Source of the DNA: Lepraria neglecta
Lineage: Eukaryota > Ascomycota > Lecanoromycetes > Lecanorales > Stereocaulaceae
DNA length: 64,000 nt
NCBI GenBank assembly: GCA_033220425.1
Contig: CM065648.1
Location: 3,348,001 to 3,412,000 of the forward strand
Direction: 5' to 3'
Shown: one piece after another, positions 11,719-22,448 of the stretch
How positions within the stretch are numbered: the stretch's first letter is position 1
Layout of the letters: each line of letters begins with the position of its first letter
Program-made: the position numbers and the translations under genes
Notes under the pieces: generated by a model
What the model was told of the DNA's origin: nothing
Database searches by the model: none
Seen by the model: the letters and a program-made list of their open reading frames with translations, nothing else

Positions 11719-13444
11719 TGCCCAACAGCAATGTATTGCAACATCATGAGAAGAACAAAGCTTACAAGTTGGTCTTTCTGCAAGTATCTATACGTTACTG
11801 CTTTGTATGAACGAGTGTTGCTGAAGGGATGATGAAGTCAGAAGATTTGCAGAGGAAGAAGACGGGAGGGTATTCTAGAAGAAAATTAAAAATCCTACGA
11901 GCTGAGGAATCCCCAGAAAATAATATGACCTACAACCTGTCACCAAAGTCCGGGGACGTCGGACCGTGGCCCGTGCCATCTACACCACCACTAAAACTTA
12001 CACCGCCAGAAGAGAAAAACAAGATTTCGGATCCAGCTAGCGCATATTCTGGCGCTAGAATTAGATTACCCCATGCTATTTGCCTAATCCCCCTTTTACA
12101 CCTCTTTAGCTGACGTGAGTGGTTATCCGTAAGCCACGTAGAATCCCAATCACACTCTATCTGACAACAAAGCCTACGTACGTACTGTACAACAAACAAG
12201 AAAGCAAGACAATTCGGAGGGTTGCGGCATTTTACCATCTTTAGCTAAGGCCGACTACTACGTAAAAGTTCGGTGCCTTTTGCCCTCCAGACCGAAGAAA
12301 TCCTACCAGCAAAAACCTGAGTCATGTAGCAATCACATTTCTAAGCAAATCCTGGGCAGAGCTGTCACTGATAATTACCCCCTAAAGAGTAGATCGGCCC
12401 TGCACCCCAGACCCCACTAGCCAGCAAAGCGCGTGGCAGGATCGACGCTACAGCAGCCCTGCTGGTTAAGGGGCTCGGACGCCATGCAGCCAACCGGACC
12501 AACCCTAGATTCCCGGTGCTTCCCCCCTAAGCTAGAGTTGAAAGCCGAGAAATGTGGTTGTTTGTCATCTGGATGCCGCTTTGAGCGCTTCGAATGAGGG
12601 AGGCGAGGCAGGGAATTGAGTGGTCGCTTTGAGGATTTCTTTTGGGTACGAAAGCACGAGCACGAGCGGTGCCTGCTGCTGGAGATGAGCTCGTATGATC
12701 GTTTTGTTCCTGCAGGACCACGCGGTGCTCGGGTCCGAGCAATCTGACGGTTGTTATATGCGAGCTGATATCTTCTATGTGTTCCTTGGACTGCGCATAT
12801 GAGATTCCTGGTGACTCATGGATGGGTTTGTTGTGCGGTCATTCGCACATAGTCGGCTTTGTTACTGTTGGAAATTGCTTAGTCAGCACCGTCTTCATTA
12901 AAATCTCTGCATGCAAATAGTTTCTTCTTCTTTAATAAACTCAATGACCAACACCTTCTGCCCCATACTTCATCAGTTACCAGTTCTTGTTGTCGAGTAT
13001 ACAATGGTCTCTGCCTCAAATGGCTTTGCTAATGGCATTCCTCTCCGGACACCGACAGGGGTAGAGCCGCTGAGGGCGAGATACAGTACGTATGATCATT
13101 ACTTGCAAAGCTTCGCACAAGATCTGAACTAAGCAATTCAAAGAGGAAATCGATCTTTTCCTGAGAGAATCATGAATAATTCGTTGGACACCAGGTCCCG
13201 TCTTCCTTTGGGATCTCAAGTGCATATTTTCCATCTTACTCGCGTTCTGAAATTTATTGCTGTATCATACAAAATTGTACCGGCTAACAGACTCATCTTT
13301 CCCTGAAAAGTGCACCAATACGTATTCTGAATGACTCAAAACCTGCAGTATTATCCCTCAAGACCCGTCTGTTCTATCCGTCCAACGCTCCATCCCCGAA
13401 AAGTAAAAGGTAAAGCATGCAACCCATCACGTATCAATCCCAAA
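11719..13444. other. Gene-poor intergenic stretch
   Basis: About 1.7 kb with only short frames in all six readings and no recognisable domain. A TGACTCA heptamer occurs at 13332-13338. Nothing else is supported. Confidence 0.35.
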
Positions 13445-14044
13445 TCATACCGTCTTAACTCTATTATTGGAAAGATGTTTCCCAACCGTTTCCTTGACCT
13501 CCGTCACAGCACTCTGCTGAGCATCCGGTAAGATATGAGTAGGTGCGTTCATTTTGAGCTTGGCCTTGGCAGTCCATTTCTTTGGCCAGAGCCTAATAAA
13601 TCAGTGTGAATCATAGCCTTGTCTTATACTTTCGGGTTAGCTTACCACCAGAGAAACAGAGCAAGCACAACTGCACTGCCAATGCCAATACCAGCCTTTT
13701 CGCCGGCTGTCAAGCCTGGACAAAGTTCATCCCACGAAACCTCGTCATGGGTTTTTGCAGACTAAGTACCTACCTGTGGAGAAGGATGGTGGCGGAGCGC
13801 TCCCGCTCGGCGTTCCTGAAGAATTCGGTGGCGAGGTTGTCGCTGGTGCAGTGGGGGCGCCTCCAACGGGTTGAGTCGAGAGTGGCCGGGAAATTGTGAG
13901 GATACTTGTTACAGCTGTCTCTGATGATGCTGTTGAGGTTGGGGTCGTTGCATTGTTGCTGGAAGTGCTTGTCAGGAACCTCGAGATCTCAAAGGATGGC
14001 AACGAGGTGAAGTCTTGAAGCGATTCTCTGGTTTCGGTGCCCAT
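13445..14044 (-). CDS. Single-pass Ser/Thr-rich membrane protein (162 aa)
   Basis: Three exons, 14044-13774, 13715-13646 and 13592-13445, with introns of 58 and 53 bp. Splicing joins FSTG to LTAGEKAGIGIGS and then runs through one hydrophobic segment (IGIGSAVVLALFLWW) into a basic tail starting LWPKKWTAKAK. Residues 1-90 are dominated by Ser, Thr and Pro, as in heavily O-glycosylated fungal surface proteins. The layout is an outer stalk, one TM helix and a tail of about 50 aa, which suits a cell-wall sensor or cell-surface protein; that role is inferred. A TTTCAG acceptor-like sequence sits directly before the chosen ATG, so an upstream exon that might carry a signal peptide (possible ATG at 14160) may be missing. 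No close named family is recognised. Confidence 0.65.
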
Positions 14045-14530
14045 CTGAAAATGACTTTTGTCTGCTTCTCTTCCAATGGAAGCAGACTGAAGATAGAGCC
14101 TCTCGTGGCGCGAGAAAGAAAGCCAACCAAAGCAACTGATGGATTCGATGAAGTGGACAATGCCCTGTCTGCGACTTAGTCCCGGTGTGAGGGCGGATGC
14201 TCGCTAATTACCAGTCCTGAAGGTGTGAGGCTGGGGCGTGCAGATCAGTTTGTTGGAAATTCGCTTAGTCAGCCGTCTTAGGCATAAAACACCTGCATGC
14301 ACTGAGCTTCTTAGATAATCAATCAACTCAAAAAGTCTCATAAAACGTCCAAATTTTATCACAGTTTCAGAAGCTGCAAGTCTTTAGGGTTAGCGAGACT
14401 GACGGTCTAGATCTGACCCCAACAGACCCCGCTTTCTCTGATTGATAAGTTCCACACGGCTAGATAAGAATTCCAATCTCGAGTACCATCCTCAGATCTA
14501 CTCAACGCTCATCGAATTGAACCTAGCTTG
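14045..14530. other. Divergent intergenic region
   Basis: Shared upstream region of the single-pass protein (-) and the seven-TM protein (+). It may include an unrecognised 5' exon of the former near 14160. Confidence 0.35.
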
Positions 14531-15712
14531 ATGGCAAACTCTACGGCTGTCAATTGCTCCGAGCTGGTCTCCCGAAGAAGTTTTCCTGCTTATATCGCGG
14601 CAATCAGGAATGTGACATCCAATAACTTCACACTGGTCGACCAATGCAAGCCTGAGATATGCAATGCTCTTTGGGGCTCGGGCAACCCTGACATTTCTGG
14701 CGTTGGGGTAAGTGAAGGGCCATCTACTCAGGCGTACGACTGCTAACAGCGTTGAAAGATGATCGTGGGCTACATTGTTGAGAATGTCCTAGGCTTTACC
14801 CTGGTCCTTGCATTATTCGTCCTCCGCCACAGAACGCGAAGTCAGCAAGCGAGCAATGAGAAATTGCAACGGTATATATCCGTTGCCACACAAGGTTGCA
14901 GCTCTTTCCACAACTGTGCAAGCTTCTTCACTTTCTCGATCCAACTCGCATGCATCGTCGTACTTGCTCGTCTCGATTTCGGTATCAGTGCTAGTGGTAT
15001 GGGTGACAGTACCGCCAAAATCACATGGGCCATATCGCTGTTGACGATGCTTCCCCTGTTGTATGTTGCATTCAACCCCGACCTCCTACGAGAACCCTCG
15101 GCACACACCTATGGCGATGAGAAATTTCGGAGACGAATAGACCGGAAGGAACAATTAAGATTTCTATTGTTTGCCCTATGTTGGTTATTGTTCATGTATC
15201 CATTCTTTAGCAGGATGATGGAGACCTTTGGACCAAGCGCTATTGGTGGGACTAGTGGGCATGGTCAAGTCATTCTAACCAGTGACTGGGATACTGTTCA
15301 GTCAATATGTGTTGCCAACGTCCAACCGATCACACAAAGGGAAATAGTGGCCATGAAAGTCTTCAGTGTGACTGGATCTCTATTTGTCTGTCTGTTGGCT
15401 CTATGTAAGATTCTTTGGCTTGCTGTAAAACGACAGCATGGACGATCGCGTTTAGTTCATTACATCCGTGAGCGCTGGCTGAAAGGACGCAGTCAAGAAT
15501 CTCAGCTGTCGATCGCCATGTTCATAGCAATCCCCATCATTGCTGTGAGCCAGTTGTGGACGATGTTCAGGTTGCGGACTTTCCAGGAGCAGGTCTCTCA
15601 GTCTTCAGGAAACCAGGATTCTGATGGTCAGTGGACATTTGGGCAGATAGCTGCCGTAACGATATTTGTACCTGTTTTGGTAGAGTGCTGGTTCACGTGG
15701 CTCTATGAATGA
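14531..15712 (+). CDS. Seven-TM fungal membrane protein with glycosylated N terminus (376 aa)
   Basis: Two exons, 14531-14707 and 14759-15712, with a 51-bp intron (GTAAGT donor, TGCTAAC branch site, AAAG acceptor). The first 59 residues contain three cysteines and at least four N-glycosylation sequons (NST, NCS, NVT, NFT) and end in a Gly/Asn/Asp-rich stretch (WGSGNPDISGVG) just before the first helix. I count seven hydrophobic helices, beginning IVGYIVENVLGF, FTFSIQLACIVVL, ITWAISLLTML, LRFLLFALCWLLF, MKVFSVTGSLFVCLLAL, LSIAMFIAIPIIAV and FGQIAAVTIFVPVL. The topology resembles a receptor-like protein with an extracellular N terminus, but none of the standard fungal GPCR signatures is evident. 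It looks like a fungal-specific hypothetical family. Function unknown. Confidence 0.8.
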
Positions 15713-16477
15713 AGCGGAATGGCACGATGTGTAGTTTAGATAATTCCGAGAAATCGGTGTTGTAATTATGGACTGAGCTAACATAAGAAATGATGTAGAT
15801 CAATTCCCAGAAATATCGCGAATGAAACCCATATCTGAGCTATGACGGTAGTCTAGTAGCGATAAACACCAGCAGCCTCAATCGAGCTACCATGTCCCTG
15901 TTATCTCCTGTTCCCTATGCCGTTCTCATGCGTTCACTAATTCGTAAATCATATCATTACGTCGGCGAGGCCCATGCTCTTGCAAATACCCATACATTCA
16001 TGTCCCATTTCACGTAGTCTCGTCTCATGAAAATATCGCCTCCAAAAATTCGCTGCTGTGAAATACTCCAATGACTGCTCTACAGCGTCCTTTTAACTTG
16101 ATACTCATACATCCCCGCCTTCGCTAGTAGCGTATTAATACCCAGCATCCTCATTAACCAGATATATCTGCATTCTCCCCCAACTCACACCTGATAACAG
16201 CCGTCCAGGCGGGGACGACATCGACGCTGACTGCTGCCCATACCGTTCATGGAACTCGCTTCCCATACTTCATAAGGCGTACTGAACTTTCGTCCAAGCG
16301 CTGTCTCTAGAGCCATAGTAGTAACGTGCCGCCTCAGTACAGACATGAGCACCTTTAGAGGCTAGCCTGTAAGATCTTGCATTCACCCCTATGTATCGAG
16401 AAAAGGTAAGACATCCGCACTGGATTTGCAAAAGCCTATGATAAAGGCATGGATCGTCATCTGATCTGAGCGTGTCA
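15713..16477. other. Intergenic, no gene seen
   Basis: Convergent region between the seven-TM gene and helical-repeat copy B. No supported ORF. Confidence 0.35.
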
Positions 16478-19035
16478 TCACAAGACTTGCCTGGTTTCCG
16501 GAGGGCGATAATTAGGACTTTGCAGATTGAGAATCTTGTCCCGCCACTCCTGTTCAGTATACTGCTTGGTGCCTTCCATTCTAATGTCGTCAAGGTGCTC
16601 CAGTAGCCACGGAGAATGGTGGGGGCGGGTACTGCCATCTTCGAACCTGGTTACCAGGTTGGGGTCCGCTGCGGCCCACGGACTTTTTTTATAACCGGAA
16701 GTCTTAGACCTCTCCGGTCGACTCTCAAAAGCCTCCGCCTGCATTAACAAGGAATTGATGGTTTTCCAATCGCGGTACCGTAGATCAGCAAATGATATAC
16801 CGGTAGGGCTAACGGTTCGGTCGCTTGATTCATTCAGAGCGCCTGGTGGCAAAATATCGCTCGAGTTGCTGCTCATCTCATCGTACAAATTGCGCTGCCA
16901 CTCTTCAGGCACGACAGTTGGCCACTGCGATATGGAGGGTTGGATCATTGATATATCCATAGAGACTTTTGGCGACAAAGCATCTTGGAGCAGAACGTCA
17001 GTGTCTCGGATAAAGACTTTGATTTTCCGGCGCGCATCAACGTTGTTGATAGGCGAGGCTGATCGGGAGTAACGGACTGGCCTAATCCCGCGATACTTGG
17101 CCTCCTTAACCAGCCTGGCTCCGTGGTCTCCTTTCTTGACCCAGATTCGTAATTGGTCATGATCTGGGTAGATTTTCGAGTCAGTTTTGCCCGTCCAAGA
17201 AGGAATTTTGGGGGCTTTAAAACATGTCCGAGGCATAAAAGCTCCCAAAACAGTTGTCAAGACCCAATACCTGGGCCGTTATAGGGACAATGGACTGTAA
17301 TTATACGTACAATAAGGAAAAAGACCTGTCTGACAAGCCGCTATTGAGAAGATACTCCAATCTGGGCGCTTCAATGCATGTCCTGCACTTCGTCCACTAT
17401 CAACCAGAAATTTCCACGCTCTTTTGACCATGGCTGAGTCTCCAAAGTTTTCTGCACCGGTCAAGAAACATTCGAAGAATGTATGAGATGGGGCAAGATT
17501 GTGCCTCCTCGTGTGATCCAGCGCCTGTTCAAGCAGGCTAAGGTTCTGTAGCCTACCGCTGCTGGCGATAGCGCTACCGAAGAAGCTTGCCGCTGGCAGG
17601 ATGCCGGCCGTGGCGGACCGCTCTAGTATAACAGAGTACAAATTGATTAGAAGCCTCTCCAACGCGCCGTCGACTCCGCCTTGTTCGACTAACCGACGAG
17701 GTATAACTGACGCAGCCCTTCGCACTAGACATTCTAGATGTCTCTCGTCAAATTTGGCGCTTTTAGTTCTGGCGGAAGTCAGGAAGGCTCCGAACACATC
17801 CTTTGCTAATCTAGCTGTATCCCAGGATCATCAAGCATTTGCTGGGCTCTCACAATGCAATCGAGCAATCCTCTGAACTCCTTTCCTCGAATCCAGCCCC
17901 CAGCTTGGCAGATTATGAAGAAAACTTGATAGGCTTCATGTAGTGGCCTGTTTTTGACCACACTTTGCAGTATCCGATATTGAGGTTGTGATGGCTTAAG
18001 CCTTAAGGCTACGTCCATTGTCAGGCAAACGTTTCGCCAATCTCCTCCGCGCATTCGAGCAGCAAATGTATCGCCATACAGCTTAGGCTCTACGTATATG
18101 AAACTCTGAGTCTGAAGACTTCTCGGAATCATGGTCCCCGGTAATAAAAGGCGCTGAGCTTCCTGATTGGAGCAGCGTTTTAGTGATTCTTCGTACAGGT
18201 CCTTGCAAGCATGAAGTTGCCGGCCTAATAGACTCATAAGGATGATAGCTTGTCCGTATGTTCCAGTATTGACATATCTTCCATCTTGTTGTACTAACCA
18301 CTAGAAGAATTGGATTCAGATTAATTCATCAAATATAGAAACAAGACATAAGACCGGCCGAGGGAGGCATCAGCTGTTATCAAGACTGGAAATAGCACCA
18401 AGTGCTGTAAAATTGCGGAGAACAAATTCGGCAAGGACACTTACTTGCCAGAACTTCAGGCTCAAATCGCGCTAACCAGTGGTGACATAGTGACTCAGCA
18501 AATACTGCTTGCTCGGGGATGAGGTGGTAAGCTTCCGCTAAGATAATGGCCTGCAAAGTTTCCTATGTGTTTTAAGGCACTGTCCTCAGTCAGTCTAGTG
18601 GATTGAGGTCGTCGATACTCACCAACCACGAAGAATTTTGCGATTGCAGCTGTGTTGCTGGATTCTAGGGCTCTCTGATCAAGCAAACTTCTGTACAGGT
18701 TGACCACATCTTCAATGAGTGGAAGGTGTGTCGCACCCTTGTGTTTGTGAACCATGATGCGCTCAGTAGCTCGTCCGATCATCTGTCGGAGTCGATCTTT
18801 GGGGCTTAGGCAACTTTGGTCCACTATGTCTCGGTCGGACCCAATAGAGTACGCATATGTAGGATAAGACTCTCTTATTTCCATAAGCTCGGACGTATTG
18901 CGGCAAAAGCAGGCGGTAATGAGTTGTGAATCGTTTGGTGAACTTCTTGCACAGTACGAGGCCGTGACGTTTAAGTGTGTTGCAATTGGCAGGCAAACGT
19001 CCGCCGAATCTGGCCATCAAGGCTCTGGGATCCAT
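16478..19035 (-). CDS. PPR-like helical-repeat protein, copy B (possibly disrupted)
   Basis: Homologue of the broken copy at 8813-11007, better preserved. A Met at 19035 opens a Lys/Arg-rich leader (CKKFTKRFTTHYRLLLPQ) typical of a mitochondrial presequence. The frame changes at the next segment (18884-18495), then continues at 18237-17806, 17797-17279 and 17260-16478. Probable introns include one with a GTGAGT donor near 18616 and one from about 18400 to 18302, whose removal joins KFWQ to WLVQQDG. The break near 17825 is either one missing G or a 53-bp intron. At 17279 only a TAA (or a too-short 36-bp intron) separates two parts in the same frame. The helix-pair composition with conserved GDWRN and RHLECLV fits a PPR-type organelle RNA-binding protein. 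Whether it is active is unresolved. Confidence 0.5.
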
Positions 19036-19525
19036 CAAACAAAGATTTCTGCACAGAGGTAAGCCTCGGGGTTTAGTGTTGAGCAAAACACACTCACAGA
19101 CTGACATCAGGCCAGCCTTCGATGATCGGACACATCTGAATATAGATTGGGTTCTACATGCTTGTCGGCGAGGCTTGAACCCCAAACTCGTGGAGTTTCC
19201 TTTGATCCTTCAGCATTGTACAGAATACCCTTTGAGAAGTTACTTCAGGATGGATGAGCTGTCGGGGAAGTCTGATCCCACTAATACCCTTTAAGGATAT
19301 ACTTACTGAATTGGTCGTGCTGAAATCCTTGGCTCGCTACCGATTCGATATTTATAGTTTTGAAGCTTGTAGATGGATCAACATGAAGTAGGTAGACTTC
19401 TAAATGTGCTAGAGTCCTTACAGGAAAGCACAACCCTGGCTCGCCTGGAAGCTAGTCGAGCTAGTCAACGGAGCGGGGGATTGACGGCCCGAACCGTCTC
19501 CCGCAAATCTCGGCGAGCTCGACCA
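19036..19525. other. Intergenic, no gene seen
   Basis: Lies between helical-repeat copy B and the left inverted repeat of a transposon-like element. A Gly/Cys-rich GC island (about 19440-19520) adjoins the element. Confidence 0.35.
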
Positions 19526-19593
19526 GAGGCTCTCGCGGGGTAAAAAAAATCTGCCGATTTGGGGCGCAAAGCTTGGCAGACCTCAACACCGCC
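19526..19593. repeat. Left terminal inverted repeat
   Basis: Pairs with the reverse complement of 19998-20065 over 68 bp with two mismatches. Confidence 0.9.
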
Positions 19594-19997
19594 AAAAACA
19601 TCATATATTTAGCTATCTACAGTATTAATAACCGGCCATTTTCCCGTTACCGTCTAAGCAGGCGTGTAGCCGGTCCTTCATAGTCAATACCTGCTTATTT
19701 ATAAACTCCTGGGGCACGTAATTACGCCAACCCTCCTCAGCCTGCTTGCCTTTGCGCCCGGAGCGGTCCCGGATATCGAAGAAAGTATATCATGCTGTGT
19801 TGGTACCTCTGTAGGGAGTGCGGTTCTTCTTAAGGAGGCCTTTGGCTTCTGCGAACTCAATTGCGCCATGAGCTTTGGCTTTGGTAGGGGTCGGGTACTC
19901 GTGGAAAGGCTCGATATTGGCTTTGTTTTGGCGCTTTCGTTTGGTCATACTTATAGGGGCTTATAGGGGATGATCTGAGAGTTGAAACTAAGGTTTC

Positions 19998-20065
19998 GGC
20001 GGTGTTGAGGTCTGCCAAGCTTTGCGCCCCAGATCAGCAGATTTTTTTTACCCCGCGAGAGCCTC
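19998..20065. repeat. Right terminal inverted repeat
   Basis: Pairs with the reverse complement of 19526-19593. A diverged version of the same end motif recurs at about 32974-33007. Confidence 0.9.
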
Positions 20066-20111
20066 GAGTGAAAATTTACAAAATTCATAGACGAGGTCTT
20101 TTCGCAACACG

Positions 20112-22019
20112 ATGCCTCGACCAGCACTCCTCAGACCGGAAAGCGACTTTCAGACCAACATGCAAGCTGGTATGTCGGACGCGATGAGCTTCAGTGGAAG
20201 CGATAGCGACGACCCAATGGAGAAAGACGAGACTGAACTTGAGCTCGAAAAGCTCGTTTTCGGCGATGATACTGGCTTTCATGAGCGATTGAAATCACAC
20301 AGGCAGGAACTTGGTGTTCGGGGCCAATCTAGGATAGCTCAGAGCAAGCAGAAGGAGCCAGATAGCTTAGAAGAGGAAGGATTGGAAGACGTCGACGATG
20401 CGGATGTTTGTACATTCGACGAATCTACTTATTCCTATTGTATCAAGCTGACTTTGCCCCCAGCTTTTCTTCATCGACTCGAGACCATCTGTAGTTGATG
20501 TCCCAGACCTATTTCTCGCTCACAATTCGGACGAAAACGAGGCTCAATCTGACCACGGTGACCCCCCTGCTTGGATTGACAGCGATGATGAACGCATTGT
20601 TGTCTCTCTGGCCTCTAATCCTCGACTGCGCAAGCTTCGTATCGCAGAGACCGAAGACCTGGTCAATGGCAAGGAGTATACGAAGCGACTACGGCGGCAA
20701 TTTGAACGGTTATACCCAGTTCCGGAATGGGCGAACCCTTCAGCAGCGACGAAACAAGCCCCTAGGAAAAGACGCAAGACCTCGAATAGCTCTGATAGCT
20801 CAGATATCAATGTCTCTGGCGATGAGATGTCCATTGACTCTGACGAACTCTCCACACAGCCTCTAGCCAAACTTCTCCAAAACACCACCAGCCTTACACA
20901 ACCCACCCCAGCAGCTTCTGCATCTCGAAAGAAACTTCGCCCAGAAGTAATCGACATCCATCGCACCAAAGACGTTGGCACTGCTCAACCCGTAAGCTCT
21001 CTCCCAACTTTCAAAATCTTCTTACACTTACCTAGCCTATCCAGTCGTCCATAACATCCCTCCAATTCCACCCCACACACCCCCTGCTCCTCTCCTCCGG
21101 CCCCTCCTCCACCCTAACCCTCCACCACATATCCCCTCACCCACCAAACCCAAACCCCACTCTCACAACTCTCCATCTCCGCTCCACACCCCTCACAACG
21201 TCCCTGTTCCACCCTCCCTCCGGAAACCGCATCTTCTTCGCCGGCCGGCGCCGCTATTTCCACATCTGGGATCTCGAATCCGGGAAAGTGGAGAAAATAT
21301 CCCGAATAATCGGACATGGGGAAAACCAAAGGAGTATGGAGCGCTTCAAACTCAGCCCCTGTGGTCGATGGATGGGTCTCGTTGGCTCCAGCCGAAAAGG
21401 TGGCGGGACTATCAACATTCTCGACGCGAACACCTGTCAATGGGTAGCAGAAGTCCGCGTCGAAGGCAAAGGCGGCGTTGCGGACTTCGAATGGTGGGGT
21501 GATGGCGAGGGCATGGTCGTTGTTGGCAAGGGCGGCGAAGCCGTTGAATGGGATGGCCGAGAGAAGAGAGTAGTTGCACGCTGGACAGACGAAGGCGCCG
21601 TCGGTACTACTGTCGTCGCCCTCGGAGGGCCTGGAGCTGGACCCAAACCGCTAGGAGGAGATAGGTGGATCGCAGTCGGCAGCTCCAGCGGCATTGTGAA
21701 CATCTACGACCGCCGCAAATGGACCACTGCATCCAGCGTTCCCGAACGCCCTAAACCAGTCCGTGCATTCGACCAACTCACCACACCTACATCGCATCTA
21801 GAATTCTCGCCAGACGGACAGGTCCTGTGCATGGCCAGCCGCTGGAAACGGGATGCCTTGAGGCTGGTGCATTTGCCTAGTTGTATTGTTTATAGGAACT
21901 GGCCTACGAGTTCGACGCCGTTGGGGAGGATTACCAGTGTGGCGTGGGCACCTAATGGGGAGGTGTTGGCAGTGGGGAATGAGCAGGGGAAGGTGAGGTT
22001 GTGGGAGGTTAGGGGGTAG
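20112..22019 (+). CDS. UTP18: U3 snoRNP / SSU processome WD40 protein UTP18 (589 aa)
   Basis: Nucleolar WD40 protein of the small-subunit processome, needed for 18S pre-rRNA processing. Three exons: 20112-20409, 20495-20991 and 21045-22019, with introns of 85 and 53 bp. The first join (GTACAT donor) gives DADVFDVPDLF. The acidic N-terminal part carries the family block ELELEKLVFGDD. A middle block (AWIDSDDERI, SLASNPRLRKLR, NGKEYTKRLRRQFE, LYPVPEWA) is diagnostic of Utp18. WD repeats follow from about residue 265, including FHIWDLESGK and, at the end, ITSVAWAPNGEVLAVGN before VRLWEVRG. The ATG at 20112 is used; the Met at codon 17 is an alternative. A TIR element ends 46 bp upstream, so the promoter or 5'UTR has been altered. 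Confidence 0.92.
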
Positions 22020-22448
22020 GGGGTGGATTACTGTGTCCAAAGAAGTGCCCTAGACGTAAGGATAGCAATGACACGAGATGCGATTTGAAATGATTCAGTA
22101 TTTTGATGCATTGAATTTATTTGACTGTGTACATGAAATGGTGCAGAGCATGCACGCCTGAAGGCCCTGCTCAAATCTGTGCCTTTTCTAACCTTCAAAA
22201 CAATGAAATTCGGCTGGAAGCGTGGATATGACTTCTCCAAGCTATCGTGAACTGTAGTGCTGATACCGAGCGCCGTAAAGATGCCAGAGTGGGTATTATC
22301 CAAAAACGCCTTGCTTATTCCCTTGATGATCCGCCCTTTCAATCAGTGACTCCCATACGCTATGCATAATGAACGACTTTGAGTTTCTCCCATCATTAAA
22401 CTTCTAACTTTGAAACCTGCGTTCCTCTAATCCTCCCTTGTATCATTC
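22020..22448. other. Convergent 3' intergenic region
   Basis: Between the 3' ends of UTP18 and MPE1. No supported gene. Confidence 0.4.

Larger units (their letters stand above)
19526..20065 (-). mobile_element. 540-bp TIR element, Tc1/mariner-like remnant
   Basis: Near-perfect terminal inverted repeats of about 68 bp, 19526-19593 and 19998-20065, differ at two positions inside the arms. Each outer end begins GAGGCTCTCGCGGGGTAA. On the minus strand an ATG at 19948 opens a reading (MTKRKRQNKANIEPF, then HGAIEFAEAKGL and FFDIRDRSGRKG) that resembles the N-terminal DNA-binding part of fungal Tc1/mariner-type transposases. It has an in-frame TGA at 19790-19792 and nothing of the catalytic domain. 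The element is therefore a non-autonomous, internally deleted derivative. No clear target-site duplication is visible at the flanks, so the exact ends are uncertain. It sits about 45 bp before the UTP18 start. Confidence 0.8.

Noticed and set aside
11930-12238. 102-codon ORF (-)
   Set aside because: Mixed composition with scattered Cys and Trp, no domain and no recognisable neighbour context.
17770-17830. 53-bp intron in copy B explaining its frame change
   Set aside because: Possible by signals, but copy A appears to keep coding sequence across this point, so a one-base loss is at least as likely; left open.
22028-22342. 104-codon ORF (-) between UTP18 and MPE1
   Set aside because: Lies in a convergent 3' region and shows no recognisable domain.
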